DNA from: Brevibacillus fluminis
GTDB taxonomy: Bacteria; Bacillota; Bacilli; Brevibacillales; Brevibacillaceae
Direction of reading: 5' to 3'
DNA length: 64,000 nucleotides
Assembly (NCBI RefSeq): GCF_003710825.1
Contig: NZ_RHHQ01000007.1
Coordinates: forward strand, 186,001-250,000
Under the pieces are notes generated by a model. That model was given only the letters and a program-made list of their open reading frames with translations, searched no databases and was not told the DNA's origin. The stretch's first letter is position 1. Each line of letters starts with the position of its first letter. A program made the translations under genes and the position numbers. Positions 1 through 8,878 of the stretch are shown here, piece by piece.

Positions 1-17
1 TCCAAAGGTGGCAGAAC

Positions 18-3000
18 ATGAAAAGACAGCTTCTATGTTGCGGTGCGGCACTTACCTCTCTCTTATTGCCAACCTCTGTTCGGCCTGCGAACGTTGCGGA
101 TGCGATGACATTCCAGTCGGAACAGCAAATACATAACGATTCACCCAATAAAATAACCGCCAACGAATGGCAAACGCTACAGGAAGTGGTCAGTGAGGAG
201 AAGCTAAAGGAATCCGCTGCTTCCACGCTGGAGATGATCGAAGCGACCAAAGTCTGGCATGAGTCGGGTGTAAAAGGCGAAGGCATGCTCATCTCTGTTA
301 TTGATACCGGCGTCAATCCGAAGCATGTCGATATGGCAGAACCACGCGACAAGCGTGCAGCAAAGGAGAAAGCCAATACGACAGCAAAAGTCATCAGCGG
401 CTTTAACTGGGCCGATCGCAATGACGTGACGGCTGATGTGGCAAATTCCCAGCACGGAATGCACGTAGCTGGCATCGCTGCGGCGAATGGAAAAGTCAAA
501 GGGGTAGCACCTGAGGCACAGATTTTGAGCGAAAAAGTGTTCAGCAACTATCAGGGAGAGCTGCCTTCCTTAAGCGAATCGATCTTGTTCGCCATTGACG
601 ATTCGATTGCGAAGAAAGCGGATGTAATCAACCTGAGTCTGGGATCATCGGCCGGCTATGTGGACGATTCTAGCTCTGAGCAATATGCCATCAAAAAAGC
701 GGTAGATCATGGGGTGATCGTGGTCGCGGCAGCAGGCAACGACGGCTATTTCGGCAGCGACCGAATCATGGAGAAGAACCCTGATTACGCGATGGTCGGG
801 TCGCCAGGCATTGCACCAGACGCATTGTCGGTCGCTTCGGCGAATTCGACGATGCTTGCTGGGATGAGTTTTCAAGTGGAAGGTGTCAACGATCTGGAGC
901 GGGTCGTGTACATGGTTGGACACCCGTCCAGCGGCGAAGCTCTGAATCCTACGCAAGCCTTGTCCAAAAGCGTGGACGTCGTCTATTTGGGTAAAGGCAA
1001 AAAGGAAGATTACAACATCTCGGTAAAAGGGAAAGTAGTTTTGTTGCAACGCGGGGACACATCCTTTGATGACAAACTGACCTTGGCCAAAGAAGCGGGC
1101 GCCGTGGGGGCTATCATCTACAACAATCAGTCCGGTCCGTTGATCATCAGCGCCAATGAAGCGAAAAATTTGCCGGCGGTTTCCGTTCTCAAGCTCGCTG
1201 GCGAGAAAATGGTCGCGGCATTGAAGCAAGGCAAAAAAGTGAAGGTCAATTTTGACGGGCAATATGCGCAAAACAAGCTGCCATTCCCGAATGGCGGGAC
1301 GGTCTCCTCTTTTTCGTCGTGGGGACCGACGCCAGATCTGCAATTCAAACCGGAGATCACGGCGCCAGGGGGCGGCATTCTTTCGACCGTGCAGGAGAGC
1401 GACTATGCGGTGAAAAGCGGAACCTCGATGGCAACTCCGCATGTGGCTGGCGGGATGGCGCTGATCAAGCAGGCATACATCAAGCAAGGGCGCAACTTGC
1501 AAGGAAGGCAGCTTGTCGATGTGTTGAAGGCGGCGGCAATGAATACAGCGAATCCGATCATGGACCCGAGGGAAATCGCGGCGACATCCGTCGGCGGGAA
1601 AACGGGCGTGCTGCCGTATTCGCCGCGTGTTCAGGGGGCGGGCATGATGCAGATCAGCCAAGCGATCAAAACGCCTGCCATCGTCACAGATAAAAAAGGA
1701 AAAGCCGGTGTTTCGCTGGGGCAAATCGGAAGAACTACGACATTTTCACTCTACATTGACAACAAATTCGGCAAAAAGCCGCTGGTTTATCAGCCAAAGG
1801 ATATGTTCGGCGTCATGACCGACTTGCAAAAGGAAGGCATCAACTGGATGACAGAGGTTCCGATCGCTGGTGCGAAGCTGACCTTTTCACCGCAAGTGGT
1901 GACAGCGGCTCCTGGACAAAAGACAGAGGTGAAAGTGACACTCACGTTGCCTCCGGATATGAAGCCAAACACGTTTGCTGACGGTTTTATCCAATTCGCG
2001 CCGGAGCAGAGCGATCTGCCGGTGCTGAAAGTGCCGTTTTACGGCTTTTATGGCGACTGGGATGAACCGCGAGTTATGGATGCGCCGATGTGGGAAGAAG
2101 GGAGTCAAGAAAAGCGCACCGGTGTGAAAACGACTTGGTACCAGGACAAGGATAATGACAAATGGAAGTACCGCGATTATCTCGGTGTGAACGGGGTGGC
2201 GGAAAACGGAAGCGTATTGGTCGATCAGTCGAAAATCGCTTTTTCGCCAAATGGGGACGGCCACTATGATACGGCTGCACCCTCGATCACGTTCCTGCGT
2301 AATGCCAAACAAGTGTCCATCGATGTGGCGGACAGCCAAGGGAAGGTCGTCCGCTCGTTGGTCAAAGATGAAAAGGTGACGAAGTTCGACCAATCCCGAC
2401 TGGGCATCCCGTACTACTACACGGAAAAGGAAGAGTGGGGGTGGGACGGAAAAATCTTTTCCCAGACCAAAGGGGAATACGTGCCTGCGCCGGATGGACA
2501 GTACCAATTCATCATCAGGGCGCGAATTGACGAGCGCAACGCCGGCTGGCAAACGTTGAAGCTACCGATCAAAGTCGATCGGGAAGCGCCGCGTGTGACG
2601 GCATCGATCTCCGGCAATCGGGTAAGCTGGAGCACACGGGATAAGGATGTGCAGGGCTACTTCCTGTACATCGACGGCAAAAAAGCAGGCGGACCTTACT
2701 CGGCTACGGAGACAGGGACCTTTATCGGTCAGGGGCATAACAGGATTACACTGGTCGCGTACGACTTCGCAGGCAATGTGACGAGTATAAATGTGAAGGG
2801 GCGCAGTGACATTTCTCCGCCGACAATCCTGTTTCCCAACGATTTGTTCCAGCAATTGCTGGTGACGTCGCAATCGAATGTGGCGATCCGCGGGAAGGTA
2901 AGCGGCGAGGACATGCTTGAGCGCGTGCGCCTGATGATCAATAAGACGCCGGTCTCAGTTGACGCGGACGGCTCTTTCCAAACTGTGCTTACTCTGCCGG

Positions 3001-3743
3001 AAGGCCTGCACTTTGTCAACTACAGCGTGAAAGATTACACCGGCAATACGCGAGAGTTCGTTCAGCGGATCATCGTGGATAAAACCCCGCCCGTGCTGAC
3101 ATTGGCAAACGATGGGACGGAGGAAGTCTTTTTCGATGGGACGACCAAACAGATGCTGCTGCCCATTCGCTTTTTGTACAATGACCTCACGTATAAAGGG
3201 CGGGTAAGCGTGAACGGTAATATCATCTCCAGCTGGGAGGAAGATCAGCTGGAGCCTCCGGTGCAGAAAAACTTGGCGACCACCGTGACGCTTACCGAAG
3301 GGGATAATCGCATCCTGGTCGAAGGAAGGGATGACGCGGGTAACACAAGCACGATGGTTTTGCATGCATATGCAGACACATACTCGGGAAATCTGGCGCT
3401 CTTTCGGGAGGAGCAGCGGGTCAAATATTTGGCGAAGCCAGTTGCGGCACCAGGACTCACGGTGGCAAAACAAGCGACAGGCGGGGACGAGGGAGAGCAG
3501 ACGGTCGTATCGGGTCGCATGGTCGGTGCCGCTCCGTTTCTCTTGACGGCGCAGTATGGGGATAAGGTGCTGGACGCGGATGTGAACGAACGCGGCGAAT
3601 TCCGCCTACTGCTTCCGCGCAATCGGAATGGCGGCAACTCGTGCGTGCTGCGCGGCACCGATGCGTTGGGACGAAAAGTGGAAAAAACGATTACAATCTC
3701 CAATCAAGGCGCCAAGTCCAAGCAAGGCTTCCAGGGCCAGTAA
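18..3743 (+). CDS. Secreted subtilisin-family (S8) serine protease with PA domain
   Basis: The 1241-residue product has an N-terminal signal peptide (about residues 1-29) and a complete S8 triad: Asp96 in VIDTGVN, His146 in HGMHVAG and Ser470 in GTSMATPHVAGG. The oxyanion Asn241 lies in AAAGNDG. A protease-associated (PA) domain is inserted at about residues 310-420, between the His and Ser blocks, as in lactocepin/C5a-peptidase and Vpr-like enzymes. The C-terminal 650 residues look like stacked beta-sandwich modules (Fn3-like, with repeated KVDREAPRV / IVDKTPPVL linkers). No LPXTG sorting signal is seen, so it is probably secreted or loosely wall-bound. Start ATG follows AAAGGTGG. It probably degrades extracellular protein; the substrate is unknown. 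Confidence 0.93.
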   Translation: MKRQLLCCGAALTSLLLPTSVRPANVADAMTFQSEQQIHNDSPNKITANEWQTLQEVVSEEKLKESAASTLEMIEATKVWHESGVKGEGMLISVIDTGVNPKHVDMAEPRDKRAAKEKANTTAKVISGFNWADRNDVTADVANSQHGMHVAGIAAANGKVKGVAPEAQILSEKVFSNYQGELPSLSESILFAIDDSIAKKADVINLSLGSSAGYVDDSSSEQYAIKKAVDHGVIVVAAAGNDGYFGSDRIMEKNPDYAMVGSPGIAPDALSVASANSTMLAGMSFQVEGVNDLERVVYMVGHPSSGEALNPTQALSKSVDVVYLGKGKKEDYNISVKGKVVLLQRGDTSFDDKLTLAKEAGAVGAIIYNNQSGPLIISANEAKNLPAVSVLKLAGEKMVAALKQGKKVKVNFDGQYAQNKLPFPNGGTVSSFSSWGPTPDLQFKPEITAPGGGILSTVQESDYAVKSGTSMATPHVAGGMALIKQAYIKQGRNLQGRQLVDVLKAAAMNTANPIMDPREIAATSVGGKTGVLPYSPRVQGAGMMQISQAIKTPAIVTDKKGKAGVSLGQIGRTTTFSLYIDNKFGKKPLVYQPKDMFGVMTDLQKEGINWMTEVPIAGAKLTFSPQVVTAAPGQKTEVKVTLTLPPDMKPNTFADGFIQFAPEQSDLPVLKVPFYGFYGDWDEPRVMDAPMWEEGSQEKRTGVKTTWYQDKDNDKWKYRDYLGVNGVAENGSVLVDQSKIAFSPNGDGHYDTAAPSITFLRNAKQVSIDVADSQGKVVRSLVKDEKVTKFDQSRLGIPYYYTEKEEWGWDGKIFSQTKGEYVPAPDGQYQFIIRARIDERNAGWQTLKLPIKVDREAPRVTASISGNRVSWSTRDKDVQGYFLYIDGKKAGGPYSATETGTFIGQGHNRITLVAYDFAGNVTSINVKGRSDISPPTILFPNDLFQQLLVTSQSNVAIRGKVSGEDMLERVRLMINKTPVSVDADGSFQTVLTLPEGLHFVNYSVKDYTGNTREFVQRIIVDKTPPVLTLANDGTEEVFFDGTTKQMLLPIRFLYNDLTYKGRVSVNGNIISSWEEDQLEPPVQKNLATTVTLTEGDNRILVEGRDDAGNTSTMVLHAYADTYSGNLALFREEQRVKYLAKPVAAPGLTVAKQATGGDEGEQTVVSGRMVGAAPFLLTAQYGDKVLDADVNERGEFRLLLPRNRNGGNSCVLRGTDALGRKVEKTITISNQGAKSKQGFQGQ

Positions 3744-4135
3744 TGTTTTATCACGGCATTAATCGGGAATATGCGGAAAAGCAATTCCCGATTCTTTCCC
3801 CGCGCCGTTCGATCTCTCATAAAACCGAAGAGCAGCTGTCCGACCGTCTTCATCTGATTCGGCAATTCGGCTTAGAGCCGCTGCACCTGCTCGAGGCGAG
3901 CGAGGATTATCCGGAAGAAACATGCGTCCAGGCATGCTTGCATTTTGGCGATACCGTATTTGCCTTCGCGGCTTTACAGTCGCCATACTGGCAGCTTTCG
4001 ATGCATGAGCTGGCGGTCCCCATTCTGGATTTGCGAAACGCCTGTGCCATTTTTACCACAATAAACGACAACTTTCGACTCAAAACGCGCCTTCCTGGAA
4101 TCCCGATTACGATTGTGGAGAAATTTGGCGAATAA
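3743..4135 (+). CDS. Hypothetical protein, 130 aa, coupled to the protease gene
   Basis: The ATG overlaps the protease stop codon (TAATG), so translation is probably coupled to it; a longer in-frame reading inside the protease gene is unlikely. The soluble product has no signal peptide or membrane segment. I do not recognise a family. The overlap suggests co-transcription with the secreted protease, but no functional link can be inferred from the sequence. Confidence 0.6.
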   Translation: MFYHGINREYAEKQFPILSPRRSISHKTEEQLSDRLHLIRQFGLEPLHLLEASEDYPEETCVQACLHFGDTVFAFAALQSPYWQLSMHELAVPILDLRNACAIFTTINDNFRLKTRLPGIPITIVEKFGE

Positions 4136-4209
4136 GACTTGTCTCCTACCCCGAATGAAAATATAATGAAACGTATAGGAAATTCAGCGGGGAAAGGAAC
4201 TGTTTGCAC

Positions 4210-4668
4210 ATGAAAGCCCAGTACATCAACCCATTTCTTGATTCAGCCTCGATGGTTATTCAGCAAATGTGTAACATCTCTCCCACTCGCGGTGAGCTCT
4301 CTGTAAAAGATGTGACGTTTCACGACGAACATATCTGGATTAAAATCGGCATTACAGGACAACTATCGGGTGACATCATTTACGGGCTGCATAAGGAAGT
4401 TGCATTGCGTATTGTTTCCGCTATGATGGGAGGCTTTCCAATTAGCGAAATGGATGAGATGGGCAGAAGCGCAATCTCCGAGCTTGGCAACATGATTTCC
4501 GGAAATGCCAGCGCACTCTTGTTTAATCAGGGAGTGACGATTGACATTACGCCCCCGCAGCTTGTAGATGATCATGGCAGCCTTCATGCAGGTGGACAGG
4601 CTTTGACTGTGCCTCTTGACCTGGGTGATTTGGGAAGCTTGGAGATTCAAGTCGTGGTACTAACGTAA
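4210..4668 (+). CDS. cheX: CheX-type chemotaxis phosphatase
   Basis: The roughly 152-residue protein matches the CheC/CheX/FliY phosphatase fold. The helix carrying the ExxN motif is seen in SELGNMISGNAS, and a GDIIYGLHKEVALRIVSAMMG segment is typical of CheX. Family members dephosphorylate CheY-P. The ATG at 4210 sits a normal distance from GGGGAAAGGA; a TTG six bases upstream is also possible. No other chemotaxis genes are nearby, so it is an orphan in this window. A strong terminator follows immediately, making it monocistronic. Confidence 0.88.
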   Translation: MKAQYINPFLDSASMVIQQMCNISPTRGELSVKDVTFHDEHIWIKIGITGQLSGDIIYGLHKEVALRIVSAMMGGFPISEMDEMGRSAISELGNMISGNASALLFNQGVTIDITPPQLVDDHGSLHAGGQALTVPLDLGDLGSLEIQVVVLT

Positions 4669-4679
4669 CAAAATAAAAC

Positions 4680-4720
4680 AAGGCGCCATTCGGATGTAGA
4701 TGGGCGCCTTATTTTTTTTG
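4680..4720 (+). terminator. Rho-independent terminator after cheX
   Basis: Arms AAGGCGCC and GGCGCCTT flank a short loop and are followed by a T tract. Confidence 0.85.
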
Positions 4721-4835
4721 AACGAGGGGGAAACAGACGCAAATACGGCTTTATAAAAAATAATAAAATATGAATGATAAACTGGTCACTTCCGCAAAGA
4801 TGTAGTATCTTTGGGATTAGCAGGGGGTGCAAAAA

Positions 4836-5699
4836 ATGTTGACCGCACTAAAACAATTTATTGGTATGTTTTTTTTGGTGCTGCTGGTTGCCGGTACGCC
4901 ACTGATGCTGTATACAGCCAACGAAGAAGTGCAATTTGAGCCAGATGGAATGATCAGCCATGCGGTCTACTTGCTCGAAAGCCTCGCGGAAGGCTCGCTT
5001 GGCACCTATTACCTAGGTACTACCGAGCGCAGTATCGCGGATGATATTTTGCCGTTTACCGTACAGTCCTTTCAATTGCTATTTACCAGCGTGCTCATCG
5101 CTGTGGTGGGCAGTCTAACTTTCGGCCTATTTTTTCAGCGCATTCGGCTCGTACGCATCGTCCAGCGTATGCTTGATGTGATTGCGACCATCCCGGACTT
5201 TATCCTCATTCTTTTTTCCATCGTTTTGGCTGTCGGATTTTATAAGATGACGAACGTACGCATCATCACGCTGTCTCCGACCAGCGACGCCTCGAACAAT
5301 TGGTTTCCGACCATGGTGCTGGCATTGGGGCCGACAATCTATCTGCTCCGTGTCGTCAGTATGAAATATGTGCAGGTGTGTGGCGAAGATTACATTGCAA
5401 CAGCGGTGGCCAAAGGGATGAACGTGCGCCATGTCCAGCTTCATCACGTCTACAAAAACATCAAGCCGTATTTTGTGGCTGACTTGAAGAAAGCCGTGGC
5501 CATTACCATCGCTAATCTTTTCATCGTAGAGTATTCACTGAATGTCGTCGGCTTGACCCGCTTCATTTTCTCACGTTCGGGCTACCAGTTTACAGCGGCG
5601 GTCATGGGACTGCTCGGAATTATCTGCCTGTCCATCATCGTCTATTTTTTGATGATTGCCATCTTGTACGTATTTGAACGCAGTGTCATTTACAAATAA
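4836..5699 (+). CDS. ABC transporter permease, oligopeptide/dipeptide type (DppB-like)
   Basis: The 287-residue polytopic membrane protein has about six hydrophobic segments and an EAA-type cytoplasmic loop (EDYIATAVAKGMNVRHVQLH) that contacts an ATPase in OppB/DppB-type importers. The ATG at 4836 is preferred because GGGGG lies eight bases upstream; a GTG at 4827 would overlap that ribosome binding site. The downstream gene encodes a second permease, but no ATPase or binding protein is adjacent, so the transporter must borrow them from elsewhere or work differently. Confidence 0.85.
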   Translation: MLTALKQFIGMFFLVLLVAGTPLMLYTANEEVQFEPDGMISHAVYLLESLAEGSLGTYYLGTTERSIADDILPFTVQSFQLLFTSVLIAVVGSLTFGLFFQRIRLVRIVQRMLDVIATIPDFILILFSIVLAVGFYKMTNVRIITLSPTSDASNNWFPTMVLALGPTIYLLRVVSMKYVQVCGEDYIATAVAKGMNVRHVQLHHVYKNIKPYFVADLKKAVAITIANLFIVEYSLNVVGLTRFIFSRSGYQFTAAVMGLLGIICLSIIVYFLMIAILYVFERSVIYK

Positions 5700-5753
5700 T
5701 TTTCGGAAAAGTGGAAATCGCTTGCGAATTAATTTTGTGGAGAGGGATCGTGA

Positions 5754-6680
5754 ATGAATCGAAGTCGTTCCAACCCGAGTTTGTGGATCGGCGGCATCCT
5801 TGTCTGCCTGCTGCTCCTGATCGCCATCTTTGGACCATTCGTCGCACCGTATGACCTAGACTTTCAAGAGAAAACGAGCAGTACCATCGTCAACGGTAAA
5901 ACCGTGATCAAAACGCCGCCGCTTGAACCGTCAGCACAGCATCTGCTAGGGACGGACAAGTGGGGGTATGATCTGTTGACACTGCTGCTGCATGGGGCTA
6001 GGTACACTGTATTTGTCACAATCGCCATCGCGCTCTTGCGCGTTCTTTTAGGAACGATCATCGGCCTTTATATGGGGATGAGCGAGGAGAAGCAAAACTG
6101 GTGGATCACCATCGAGAACGCGTGGAGCTACATCCCGATTTTCATCCCGGTCTATTTCATTTTGCTTGGCGTCAACGTCAATTCCGATTTGAGCACATCC
6201 GCGCTGATCGTGCTGTTTATTTTCCTAGTCACCTTGCTCGGCATGCCAAGTGTTGTCTCCTCGATCAGGCAAAAAACCGAACAAATCAAAAACATGCAGT
6301 ATATCATCGCAGCCACGTCGCTTGGCGCCGGCAAAAATGCCCTGATCTTCCGCCATATTTTGCCGCAGATCAAGGAGCAGATCGTCATCGTCTTTGTGGT
6401 GGAGATGGTTGCCATCATGACGCTGATGGGGCAGCTCGGGATGTTCGACCTGTTCGTGGGCGGAACGAAAATGACGATGGACCCGCCGACCTTCTATTCG
6501 ATCACGCATGAGTGGGCCGGCCTGATCGGATCATACCGCAGCTTTATTTATGGCTCGAGCACATGGATTTACATGTCGCCCTTGTTAGCGTTCATTTTTG
6601 CCATCGCGGCGTTCACCCTTCTATCCAAAGGGCTGCGTGACCGTTACCAGACCACTTATCACCGGACACCGTACATTTAA
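5754..6680 (+). CDS. ABC transporter permease, oligopeptide/dipeptide type (DppC-like)
   Basis: This 308-residue protein starts with an N-terminal membrane segment (about residues 11-32), followed by a segment with the LLGTDKWGYDLL motif typical of OppC/DppC permeases and then further membrane helices. The EAA loop is visible in AATSLGAGKNALIFRHILPQ. The start follows GGAGAGGGATCGTGA. It lies 54 bp after the first permease and surely forms an operon with it. ATP-binding and solute-binding partners are missing from the locus. Confidence 0.87.
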   Translation: MNRSRSNPSLWIGGILVCLLLLIAIFGPFVAPYDLDFQEKTSSTIVNGKTVIKTPPLEPSAQHLLGTDKWGYDLLTLLLHGARYTVFVTIAIALLRVLLGTIIGLYMGMSEEKQNWWITIENAWSYIPIFIPVYFILLGVNVNSDLSTSALIVLFIFLVTLLGMPSVVSSIRQKTEQIKNMQYIIAATSLGAGKNALIFRHILPQIKEQIVIVFVVEMVAIMTLMGQLGMFDLFVGGTKMTMDPPTFYSITHEWAGLIGSYRSFIYGSSTWIYMSPLLAFIFAIAAFTLLSKGLRDRYQTTYHRTPYI

Positions 6681-6763
6681 CGGATTTTACCGGGGGAAGA
6701 GGAACCACAATGCCCAATTTCGCATATTGTGTAGGGCAATAGCCTAAATAGCTTACAACCCGG

Positions 6764-6792
6764 CACCAACACCCACCCCCCTACATAGGATA
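6764..6792 (+). promoter_or_regulatory. Putative sigma-K promoter of gerE
   Basis: CACC at 6764-6767 and CATAGGATA at 6784-6792 are separated by 16 bp. They match the sigma-K consensus mACm-(16)-CATAnnnTA and lie about 55 bp before the gerE start. In Bacillus subtilis gerE is known to be sigma-K dependent. Confidence 0.65.
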
Positions 6793-6849
6793 AGGTGACG
6801 TTATCCCTCAGCCTTGTTCCTGTAGAGCCCACAAGGAGGGGTGGCACGA

Positions 6850-7071
6850 TTGAAAGGTAGCGACCAAACCAAACCTTTGTTGACAAATCGCGAAAGAGAA
6901 GTGTTTGAACTCTTGGTCCAAGACAAGACGACAAAAGAGATTGCTGGTCAACTCTTTATCAGTGAAAAAACCGTACGCAATCACATCTCGAACGTCATGC
7001 AAAAATTGGGCGTGAAAGGTCGATCGCAAGCGGTAGTTGAGCTGGTCCGACTTGGAGAACTGAAGATTTGA
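6850..7071 (+). CDS. gerE: Late mother-cell sporulation regulator GerE
   Basis: The 73-residue protein is almost entirely a LuxR/FixJ-type helix-turn-helix. Its central part (TNREREVFELLVQDKTTKEI, SEKTVRNHIS, KLGVKGRSQAVVEL) is nearly identical to B. subtilis GerE as I recall it. GerE modulates sigma-K transcription of coat and cortex genes in the mother cell. The TTG start at 6850 gives MKGSDQTKPLL, which aligns with the B. subtilis N-terminus and sits 11 bases after AAGGAGG. The GTG at 6841 is too close to that site. It is monocistronic, between a sigma-K-like promoter and a terminator. Confidence 0.95.
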   Translation: MKGSDQTKPLLTNREREVFELLVQDKTTKEIAGQLFISEKTVRNHISNVMQKLGVKGRSQAVVELVRLGELKI

Positions 7072-7080
7072 ACCGTGAAA

Positions 7081-7128
7081 ACCTACCCTCCCTCTCCGTT
7101 TTTTGCGAGAAGGGAGGGGGTTTTTTTC
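7081..7128 (+). terminator. Terminator after gerE
   Basis: CCCTCCCTCTC and GAGAAGGGAGGG form a GC-rich hairpin followed by seven or more T residues. Confidence 0.85.
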
Positions 7129-7436
7129 TTTATGTGGGGGGAGGGACAGGTTGCGGCGTTTGTGAGGAATATGGTTGATGCGACAGAGGCCAAACTGATT
7201 ACATCCAATTGATACACATTGCGAGGTTTATCCTCACTTGGTCAAACAATGTAGACCGATTTCTTATTAAGTACGATCAGGCACAATTTTATTCAAGTTA
7301 AATCATTGTCTGTTAAACCAATAATATACTTGATCTCGCACACTAGGATTTTCAAAAAGGAAGTAGAAAAGGAGCCTGATTAAGTGATTGGTGGAACTTA
7401 TGAAACAACGTAAACAAATTGCTCATGATGAAAAAA
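7129..7436. other. Intergenic stretch without a convincing gene
   Basis: About 300 bp, AT-rich in its second half. A 26-codon ORF at its start (MWGEGQVAAF...) and a 14-codon one near 7400 have no supporting features beyond a start codon. No hairpin or operator was recognised. Confidence 0.5.
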
Positions 7437-7760
7437 TTAATTAGGCAAGGGAAGACCATGATTTTGAGGATTACGGAAATAGTCAGCGTAATTATATTGT
7501 CCTACAAAATTGAAGGTCTTACCTTTGGCATCAAATTCAAATACTAAAATTTGCCCTCGCATGCCTGAATTTATGTTTGTATCTATGATTGCAATTTTGT
7601 TTTCTGAGAGCTGAACAACAGATTCGCCTTCATGACTTAGTATTGGGATCGATGCTGGTTGATAGTTAAAAGATGGTGTTGGCTTCAATGCGATAACTAG
7701 TAAGCATATAAATATACCAATCATGACGAGATCTCTGATTTTTCGAGATATTCCAATCAC
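7437..7760 (-). CDS. Hypothetical membrane-anchored or exported protein, about 107 aa
   Basis: One hydrophobic segment near the N-terminus (LVMIGIFICLLVIAL) is followed by a roughly 80-residue extracytoplasmic domain. Family not recognised. AGGAGGTGATT lies directly at the annotated GTG start, so the exact start is unclear: either this GTG or an internal ATG about 12 codons later. The gene faces leftward, alone, and its low G+C compared with flanking core genes suggests accessory DNA. Confidence 0.55.
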   Translation of the reverse strand: MIGISRKIRDLVMIGIFICLLVIALKPTPSFNYQPASIPILSHEGESVVQLSENKIAIIDTNINSGMRGQILVFEFDAKGKTFNFVGQYNYADYFRNPQNHGLPLPN

Positions 7761-7896
7761 CTCCTGTTTTTATGGAATTATATACGAATAGGCGATAGTT
7801 GGTAATGCAGGAAATTTAACACTTTGTGTCTGGAAACAAATTTATAGAAAAAAAGTGCAATGTAATTTACTGGTCTTTACGACAAGAGAAGAACAG

Positions 7897-8084
7897 ATGA
7901 TTCAAGTAAATGAAAGGCTCGATAATTTGATTGATGCCGAGAAGAGACAAGAAAAAAGGATTGGTTCCGCACGCGTATTGGCATCGTAGTATCTGTTTCT
8001 GTATCACTTGTTCTTGCGCCAGATCAGACGGAGGCACTCTTCCTTTTTTGGGAAGGGATGGCTTCAACGAATTTTTGCAACTAG
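7897..8084 (+). pseudogene. Possible frameshifted small membrane-protein remnant
   Basis: Reading begins MIQVNERLDNLIDAEKRQEK and stops early at 7989. Adding one base to the A-run near 7950 would continue into DWFRTRIGIVVSVSVSLVLA, a hydrophilic helix followed by one membrane segment. This resembles the layout of small phage holin-accessory proteins (XhlA/BhlA-like), but the match is only in layout. Weak evidence. Confidence 0.25.
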
Positions 8085-8134
8085 CATGTCTATTTAACAC
8101 AAATTTATACAGCAACAAACTTGCTCATAAGAAA

Positions 8135-8162
8135 AACACCGAGACCATCAGACTCGGTGTTC
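8135..8162 (-). terminator. Terminator of the 28-residue peptide gene
   Basis: Read on the minus strand, ACACCGAG and CTCGGTGT flank a nine-base loop and run into TTTTTC. It lies about 20 bases after the stop codon of the small gene at 8181-8267. Confidence 0.7.
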
Positions 8163-8180
8163 AGAGAAAAGATACTAGGA

Positions 8181-8267
8181 TTAGAGATGAAAAATTGAAC
8201 CGAGAGCATTAACGATATTGCCTAGTGCACGAAATACATTAAAAAATAGCAGCTCAAAAAAATTCAT
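8181..8267 (-). CDS. Small hydrophobic peptide, 28 aa
   Basis: An ATG preceded by AGAGGAGGATGTTCA encodes a 28-residue peptide that begins MNFFELLFFNVFRALGN. It is one amphipathic, strongly hydrophobic helix with few charges, and a rho-independent terminator follows directly. A TATAAT box lies about 45 bases upstream of the ATG on the minus strand. Strong ribosome binding site plus terminator argue for a real gene despite its size. Possible roles are a membrane-active peptide, toxin or small sporulation protein; none can be assigned from sequence alone. Confidence 0.6.
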   Translation of the reverse strand: MNFFELLFFNVFRALGNIVNALGSIFHL

Positions 8268-8308
8268 TGAACATCCTCCTCTGAAATGGTGTGCTCTTCG
8301 GTTTTTAA

Positions 8309-8788
8309 TTATAGAAAGTCTACCAATCGCTGTGTACTAACCAAAGTTATGTTTTCAGAAGTGGCAAGCGTGATCGGTTGCTTGAATTTGTGCAATGGGA
8401 GTGAAATACCGCGCAGAGATTCCATATTTGCGGCGAAAAAAAGGAAGTAGACAACCGGGCTTATTGCCAAAGGGAGCGGGATATTCCAGAAAGGTTTGTA
8501 AAGTAATGAATAGTCCCTACCAGCTAGAAAGAACCTCAACCAGCAAGTGTAATACAACAGAAGAGCTACTGCCATGAAGAAAAGGGAGAATCTGTTCTCC
8601 AAGCTGTCCAGATGAATCTGAAGGAACAATGGAATGGTGAAAACGGAAATCTGACCGGACTTTTCCATGATGTTAAGGAAAAGCTCTGCTCTGCTGGGAG
8701 GGCCAAGTCGCTTCGGAATATTGGTAGGCGGAAATACCAGTAGCAACAGGTTGGGCAACAAAATCAGTTTTTTTCGCGCTACTCGCAA
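8309..8788 (-). CDS. Hypothetical membrane protein, possibly degraded at the C-terminus
   Basis: About 159 residues with several hydrophobic segments (ILLPNLLLLVF, LFFMAVALLLYYTCWLRFFL, PLPLAISPVVYFLFFA). From about residue 120 the sequence becomes hydrophilic and unlike a membrane protein, which may reflect a frameshift. The TTG start has no clear ribosome binding site. The N-terminal part looks like a Bacillales multi-pass family of unknown function, but I cannot name it. Confidence 0.45.
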   Translation of the reverse strand: MRVARKKLILLPNLLLLVFPPTNIPKRLGPPSRAELFLNIMEKSGQISVFTIPLFLQIHLDSLENRFSLFFMAVALLLYYTCWLRFFLAGRDYSLLYKPFWNIPLPLAISPVVYFLFFAANMESLRGISLPLHKFKQPITLATSENITLVSTQRLVDFL

Positions 8789-8806
8789 CTAGTAAGACCA
8801 CGGAAA

Positions 8807-8836
8807 TTGCCCGCCAATACTCTACTACGATATACT
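8807..8836 (+). promoter_or_regulatory. Putative sigma-A promoter of the cat gene
   Basis: TTGCCC at 8807 and TATACT at 8831 are 18 bp apart, about 45 bp before the attenuator leader peptide. Confidence 0.55.
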
Positions 8837-8878
8837 TAGTTCGTTACACAAAAATCCCCCAAGGAACGTGATGAGGAC

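Noticed and set aside
645..1724. Long antisense open frame (359 codons) within the protease gene
   Set aside because: It is the shadow of a high-G+C coding frame; its translation is Arg/His-rich without motifs, and no ribosome binding site is present.
7931..8212. 93-codon ORF on the plus strand
   Set aside because: It runs across the terminator of the small peptide gene and has no ribosome binding site or protein-like composition.
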